DNA from: Lacrimispora sp. 210928-DFI.3.58
GTDB lineage: Bacteria > Bacillota > Clostridia > Lachnospirales > Lachnospiraceae
Assembly (NCBI RefSeq): GCF_020554865.1
Contig: NZ_JAJCIC010000055.1
Location: forward strand, 1 to 17,534
Direction of reading: 5' to 3'
DNA: 17,534 nt
How positions within the stretch are numbered: position 1 is the stretch's first letter; each line of letters begins with the position of its first letter. The position numbers and the translations under genes are program-made. Shown here piece by piece: positions 14,624 to 17,534 of this stretch. A model generated the notes under the pieces. That model was not told the DNA's origin, searched no databases, and saw only the letters and a list, made by a program, of their open reading frames with translations.

Positions 14624-16243
14624 TTATGCCTCTGCCAGATGCTTCTTCAATGTTGCTCTTACAGCGCCCTTTCCAGCGATCAGCTCTGCGAAGATGCTCT
14701 CCACATACTCGCCAAGTCCTGCCTCATAGAGATCAACGCCAAAGATCTTTGCATCGCTTAAGATTGGCTGCAGTACTGCGTGAACGTCGCAGGCCTCTCC
14801 TACCTTTACGCCTGCCAGCTTCGCAGCCAGTCCCTCGTACATTGGATCCGGGCTTACGGTAAAGGTATTGCCCTCATCATCTACGCCCAGCAGGTAACGG
14901 CACCAGCCAGCCTGTACCATTGGGATGAACTTTAAGGACTTCACATCCAGTTCAGGGCTTGCGATGTATTCCTTGATGGTCTCACCAAAGCGGATAGACA
15001 GCTTCTGGGAGGTATCGCAGGCAATTCTCTGTGGTGTATCAGGCATAAATGGGTTCGGTACACGGATCTGAAGAACCTCATCAATGAACTTCTTCGGAGA
15101 AAGAATGCCTGGGTCAGTAACAACAGGAAGCCCCTCTTTGTAGCCGATGATCTCTACCAGCTTTACCAGATCCTCGTCCTTCATCTCCTCGCTGATCTTT
15201 GTGTAGCCCAGCAGGCAGCCGTATACGGCCAGTGTGGTATGAAGCGGATTTAAGCAGGTGCAAACCTTCATGCGCTCTACGCGCTCTACTGTCTCTCTGG
15301 TGGTGAACATCACACCGGACTGATCCAGTGCAGGACGGCCGTTGGGGAATGCATCCTCGATCACCAGGTACTGTGCCTCCTCCGCATTTACGAAAGGAGC
15401 AACATAGGTGTTCTTGCTGGTAACAATGTTGTCTGTATCTGTGAAGCCGCAGTCCTCCAGCATCTTCTTTACACTGTCATCCGGACGTGGGGTGATCTTG
15501 TCGATCATGCTCCATGGGAAGGAAACACTTGCAGGATTCTCAATGTAAGCTAAGAAGCCCTCCTCTGCCAGGCCGTTCTTTACCCATGCCTTTGCATAAG
15601 CGTCAACTGCTGCAAACAGCTTGTCTCCATTGTGAGAGCAGTTATCCATGCTGACTAAGGCCAGAGGAGCTGCACCCTGTGTATATCTCCAGTAGCAGAG
15701 AGATGCCAGCTTTCCGATGTAGCTGTCAGCCTTCTCCGGGCCTGCTGCAAAGTCAGCCTCTACATCCGGGCGGAAGGATCCGTCTGCTGTGGAAATGCTG
15801 TAGCCCTTCTCTGTGATGGTAAAGCTTACCATCTGGAGAGTCTTGCTTCCGAAGATCTCTTTTAAACGGCTCCAGTCAGCCTCGTCCTGACGGTCTACGG
15901 TCAGAGACTCTGCCAGGCTTCCGATCACGGTCTTCTCAATGGTTCCGTTTGCCTTCAGGGTAACTAACAGGCTCAGATCATCCTGTGGACGGTATGCCTT
16001 CTTGATGATCTCATAATCATATCCCTCTGCTACGATAATACCTGTCTTCTCCACACCTTCATTCAGCAGCTTCTGCTGCAGTGCTGCCGGGAATGCACGG
16101 AAAATGTTGCCTGCTCCAAAATGTACCCACTGCGGGCACTCCTTTGTTGCTGCCTTCATAGCTTCCCTGTCAAACTTTGGCAGTTCAATCTGGGCTGCCT
16201 CCCACTGCTCCCTGTTTTTCAGTTCGCTGTCTAATAAATGCAT
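14624..16243 (-). CDS. Mannitol dehydrogenase-family oxidoreductase (fructuronate reductase/mannitol 2-dehydrogenase type)
   Basis: NAD(P)-dependent polyol or sugar-acid dehydrogenase of the long-chain mannitol dehydrogenase family, 539 residues. The N-terminal Rossmann part has HFGAGNIFR (41-49). SMDNCSHNG (198-206) and PWSMIDKITPRP (243-254) are family motifs. The C-terminal catalytic domain contains ERMKVCTCLNPLHTTLAVYG with Lys326, Asn332 and His335 in the order of the Lys-Asn-His catalytic set; the spacing between Lys and Asn is one residue longer than in the mannitol 2-dehydrogenase and UxuB sequences I recall. AGGAGGG lies seven bases before ATG. It is monocistronic, with its own leader and terminator, and no transporter, kinase or uronate gene beside it, so the substrate (mannitol, fructuronate, tagaturonate or another) cannot be decided. 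Codon use looks like a well-expressed gene. Confidence 0.88.
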   Translation of the reverse strand: MHLLDSELKNREQWEAAQIELPKFDREAMKAATKECPQWVHFGAGNIFRAFPAALQQKLLNEGVEKTGIIVAEGYDYEIIKKAYRPQDDLSLLVTLKANGTIEKTVIGSLAESLTVDRQDEADWSRLKEIFGSKTLQMVSFTITEKGYSISTADGSFRPDVEADFAAGPEKADSYIGKLASLCYWRYTQGAAPLALVSMDNCSHNGDKLFAAVDAYAKAWVKNGLAEEGFLAYIENPASVSFPWSMIDKITPRPDDSVKKMLEDCGFTDTDNIVTSKNTYVAPFVNAEEAQYLVIEDAFPNGRPALDQSGVMFTTRETVERVERMKVCTCLNPLHTTLAVYGCLLGYTKISEEMKDEDLVKLVEIIGYKEGLPVVTDPGILSPKKFIDEVLQIRVPNPFMPDTPQRIACDTSQKLSIRFGETIKEYIASPELDVKSLKFIPMVQAGWCRYLLGVDDEGNTFTVSPDPMYEGLAAKLAGVKVGEACDVHAVLQPILSDAKIFGVDLYEAGLGEYVESIFAELIAGKGAVRATLKKHLAEA

Positions 16244-16458
16244 AACCTTTCCCTCCTGATTAAATAGTTACATTGCTCTCATGCTTGCGTTCTGCATTTC
16301 GTATCTTTATCTTACCACCTTCGGTCAAAATAATCCATATCCCTTTTTGTTTATTATATTGCAAAACTTGCGGTCACTTCACATTTCTGCTCGCACGATC
16401 TCCCTGACAATCTCACAATGAATAGGGATCCTGCACAGAGGATTTTTCTGATTGCAGC
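16244..16458 (-). promoter_or_regulatory. Leader and probable promoter region of the oxidoreductase gene
   Basis: No gene is visible here. On the minus strand a perfect TATAAT (16353-16358) lies about 110 bases before the start codon but lacks a good -35. Immediately upstream of it is the inverted repeat GCAA-AAC-TTGC (16361-16371), which could be an operator. A second candidate, TTGACC (16323-16328) with a poor -10 17 bases on, is closer to the gene. A weak -35 with operator-like symmetry would fit substrate-regulated expression, but this is inference. Confidence 0.4.
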
Positions 16459-16480
16459 AAAAAAGACTGGTTTCCCAGTC
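16459..16480 (-). terminator. Rho-independent terminator of the membrane micropeptide gene
   Basis: Minus strand: GACTGG, GAAA tetraloop, CCAGTC, then TTTTTT. Six perfect pairs (16465-16480) and a T-run at 16459-16464. It begins 27 bases after the micropeptide stop codon. Confidence 0.88.
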
Positions 16481-16506
16481 CTTTCCAATTTTTATATTTC
16501 TTTCAT

Positions 16507-16587
16507 TTACTGCACTGCATTGATCAATATCAGCGCTGCTGCCAATATGACCCATGCAAAGCTTCCAAGTACTTTTCTGACATTCAT
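16507..16587 (-). CDS. 26-residue single-span membrane micropeptide
   Basis: A short frame with all parts of a real gene. AGGAGG (16597-16602) lies nine bases before ATG, a TAA stop follows after 26 codons, a TATAAT promoter lies upstream and a terminator downstream. The peptide begins M-N-V-R-K, placing two positive charges at the N-terminus, then residues about 7-25 are almost entirely hydrophobic (F-A-W-V-I-L-A-A-A-L-I-L-I), ending N-A-V-Q. That predicts one transmembrane helix with the N-terminus inside and almost nothing outside. I recognise no family. Possibilities are a regulatory subunit of a membrane complex, a stress peptide or a type I toxin; no antisense RNA signal was found to support the last. 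It is too short for default gene callers. Confidence 0.7.
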   Translation of the reverse strand: MNVRKVLGSFAWVILAAALILINAVQ

Positions 16588-16653
16588 ACTGCTCTGCCTC
16601 CTGGAATGTACATAAGTGCCTCTTTCCGGCGCCTATCTTTTATCCGTTCTCTT

Positions 16654-16681
16654 ATTATACAAATTTATCACAAAAAAGCAA
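16654..16681 (-). promoter_or_regulatory. Promoter of the micropeptide gene, overlapped by a cre-like sequence
   Basis: Minus strand: -10 TATAAT perfect (16654-16659), 16-base spacer, -35 TTGCTT (16676-16681, weak). The leader before the start codon is about 60 bases. The -35 overlaps AAGCAAGCGCTTTTTT (plus strand, from 16676), which has the AAGCGCTT core of CcpA sites but misses three positions of the 16-base consensus. Confidence 0.6.
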
Positions 16682-16910
16682 GCGCTTTTTTTCTTAGTCT
16701 GTCTTACAATTTCTTTAATTTTTGTTTCCTTTGCCGGGGAAATCCGGGCTGTTCCTGCGTTCTTTAATATGTGAAATTTATGGGGCTGCCTTTATTTTTC
16801 ACCTTATAAATCAGTAAATTCCGCCTTTTACAAGAAAAAATCCGGTTTTAAGATATAATTGATTTAAATTATGCCCACCATCTACTACTCTCAAGAAAAG
16901 AGGATGCATC
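16682..16910 (+). promoter_or_regulatory. AT-rich spacer with probable promoter of the HTH gene
   Basis: The stretch between the two divergent small genes holds no credible coding frame. On the plus strand a perfect TATAAT at 16854-16859 lies about 50 bases before the HTH start; TTTACA at 16827-16832 is 21 bases upstream of it, too far for a standard -35. AGAGG lies seven bases before the GTG start. Confidence 0.4.
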
Positions 16911-17129
16911 GTGATTACATATGAACCATTCTGGAACACTCTGAAAAATTCCAATGAAACCACCTATACATTGATCAATATCCATAGCATCTCCAGCGCT
17001 ACCATTGACCGCTTAAGGAAAAATAAGCCATTAAGCACCACCACCATCAATGATCTCTGCCGTATTTTAAACTGTGGGATTACGGATATCATCTATTATT
17101 CCCCCTCCGAGAGCGATCAAAAATTATAA
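16911..17129 (+). CDS. Small Cro/CI-type helix-turn-helix regulator
   Basis: A 72-residue protein that is little more than a DNA-binding domain, the only confident plus-strand gene here. The pattern M-I-x-Y-x-x-F/L-W-x-x-L-K at the start, SSATIDRLRKNKPLS (28-42) and INDLCRILNCGITDIIYY (46-63) matches the compact HTH family (HTH_26/YozG-like) common on Firmicute chromosomes and mobile elements. The recognition helix should lie near residues 27-36. Translation starts at GTG 16911 with AGAGG seven bases upstream; the nearby ATG at 16904 is out of frame and ends at once. The gene is visibly more A+T-rich than the core genes to its left and has no partner gene, suggesting a recent arrival or a remnant of an element. 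Targets are unknown; the hairpin after it or its own upstream region are candidates. Confidence 0.85.
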   Translation: MITYEPFWNTLKNSNETTYTLINIHSISSATIDRLRKNKPLSTTTINDLCRILNCGITDIIYYSPSESDQKL

Positions 17130-17143
17130 AATATCCGGACATG

Positions 17144-17175
17144 TGAAATGACCGGTCGGGGAACCGGTCATTTCA
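17144..17175 (+). terminator. 13-bp perfect hairpin after the HTH gene
   Basis: TGAAATGACCGGT and its exact complement flank a six-base loop, 15 bases after the HTH stop codon. Position suits a terminator, but there is no T-run directly after it on either strand (a loose TATTTCGTTTCTT follows some bases later on plus). It may instead be a binding site or transcript-stabilising stem. Confidence 0.45.
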
Positions 17176-17350
17176 GGAGAAGGTATTTCGTTTCTTATGG
17201 GGTGTAGCAAAAACTATATAATGTATTGGGGGGTTACGTCTATTATAATAGCACAGAGTATCAAAAAAGTGTGCACAAAGTTCACAAATTCTGTCCTCCG
17301 TTTTTGTGCATTTTCCCCTGAACATAAAAAAAGAAGTTCGATTGCAAACG
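17176..17350. other. AT-rich intergenic stretch with promoter-like palindrome
   Basis: No gene is seen. It contains TATAAT on the plus strand at 17217-17222 and the perfect palindrome CTATTATAATAG (17240-17251), which presents TATAAT on both strands. No matching -35 boxes were found, so these may be chance in AT-rich DNA. Confidence 0.3.
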
Positions 17351-17405
17351 TCTCCGCCTGCGGCGGGCCGCTTTGGCGGCATCATTCCGCTCCGCCGTAG
17401 TGCGA
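17351..17405. repeat. 55-bp direct repeat, copy 1, with nested GC palindromes
   Basis: Identical at all 55 positions to 17480-17534. Inside it CCGCC-TGC-GGCGG (17354-17366) and GCCGC-TTTG-GCGGC (17367-17380) form two adjacent hairpins. Translated on the minus strand it gives a Met-Met-Pro-Pro-Lys-Arg-Pro-Ala-Ala-Gly-Gly string. It looks like an interspersed palindromic element rather than coding sequence. Confidence 0.85.
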
Positions 17406-17422
17406 TCCTGCCGGTCGGTTTG

Positions 17423-17457
17423 TTACATAGGAGACTCCAAAGGAGTTTTCTATGTAA
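17423..17457. repeat. 16-bp-stem hairpin between the 55-bp repeats
   Basis: 17423-17438 pairs with 17442-17457 around an AAA loop: 16 consecutive pairs, two of them G-T in the plus-strand RNA. A-rich sequence follows on plus. Sits centrally between the two repeat copies. Confidence 0.7.
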
Positions 17458-17459
17458 AA

Positions 17460-17482
17460 AGAATCCTGCATCGCAGGATTCT
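17460..17482. repeat. 10-bp perfect inverted repeat abutting repeat copy 2
   Basis: AGAATCCTGC-ATC-GCAGGATTCT, ten perfect pairs. It begins three bases after the previous hairpin and its right arm overlaps the first three bases of the second 55-bp copy, so the hairpins and repeats are packed as one composite structure. Confidence 0.7.
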
Positions 17483-17534
17483 CCGCCTGCGGCGGGCCGC
17501 TTTGGCGGCATCATTCCGCTCCGCCGTAGTGCGA
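17480..17534. repeat. 55-bp direct repeat, copy 2, cut by the window edge
   Basis: Exact copy of 17351-17405 at an offset of 129 bases. It reaches the last base of the window, so the true repeat length and number of copies are unknown. Confidence 0.85.

Noticed and set aside
16418..16615. Plus-strand 65-codon hydrophobic frame
   Set aside because: No Shine-Dalgarno or promoter, and it is antisense to the micropeptide unit, whose own signals are strong; its hydrophobicity mirrors the opposite strand.
16459..16681. Type I toxin-antitoxin module
   Set aside because: The peptide size and single helix would fit, but no promoter for an overlapping antisense RNA was found and the charge distribution is N-terminal only; kept as a possibility, not a call.
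17173..17514. Minus-strand frame of 113 codons at the right edge
   Set aside because: It runs through both 55-bp repeats and the hairpins, repeating the same peptide twice, and has no family match. It is a by-product of the repeats being open in this frame.

Overview
The window looks like chromosomal DNA of a moderately GC-rich anaerobic Firmicute, most likely Lachnospiraceae (Clostridium cluster XIVa). This is inferred from the gene order (uvrC, hprK, murB, rapZ, whiA, an HPr-family gene, dnaE, pfkA, dus) and from the protein sequences. No rRNA or other marker fixes the species. Every confident gene lies on the minus strand except one small regulator near the right end, so the window reads right to left.

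Right to left: at 17.35-17.53 kb, a 55-bp perfect direct repeat and several strong hairpins form what looks like an interspersed palindromic element, cut by the window edge. At 16.9-17.1 kb a small Cro/CI-type HTH gene runs on the plus strand. At 16.5-16.7 kb there is a compact minus-strand unit: promoter, Shine-Dalgarno, a 26-codon single-helix membrane peptide and an intrinsic terminator. At 14.6-16.2 kb a monocistronic mannitol-dehydrogenase-family oxidoreductase ends in a strong terminator. From 14.5 kb a good promoter drives a lipoprotein with a putative glycosidase domain, a DUF1653 protein and uvrC.

Between uvrC and hprK two tandem 110-bp structured repeats each end, on the minus strand, in a terminator-like hairpin. 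Then follow hprK, murB, rapZ, whiA and an HPr-family gene, closed by a terminator at about 6.1 kb. dnaE, pfkA, a small DUF6145-like protein and a DusB-type dihydrouridine synthase complete the window.

The centre of the window is a carbon-sensing and envelope cluster. HPrK/P phosphorylates Ser46 of HPr-family proteins. The HPr-family protein encoded here keeps Ser46 exactly but has Glu instead of the PEP-phosphorylated His15, so it should be a Crh-type signalling protein rather than a sugar-transport phosphocarrier. RapZ and WhiA are its operon partners, as around crh in Bacillus subtilis, although yvcK is absent here. PfkA, whose product fructose-1,6-bisphosphate is the known HPrK activator, lies two genes downstream. 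Points most worth a second look are the Glu15 protein, the covarying 110-bp repeats, the palindromic repeat cluster at the right edge and the unannotated membrane micropeptide.
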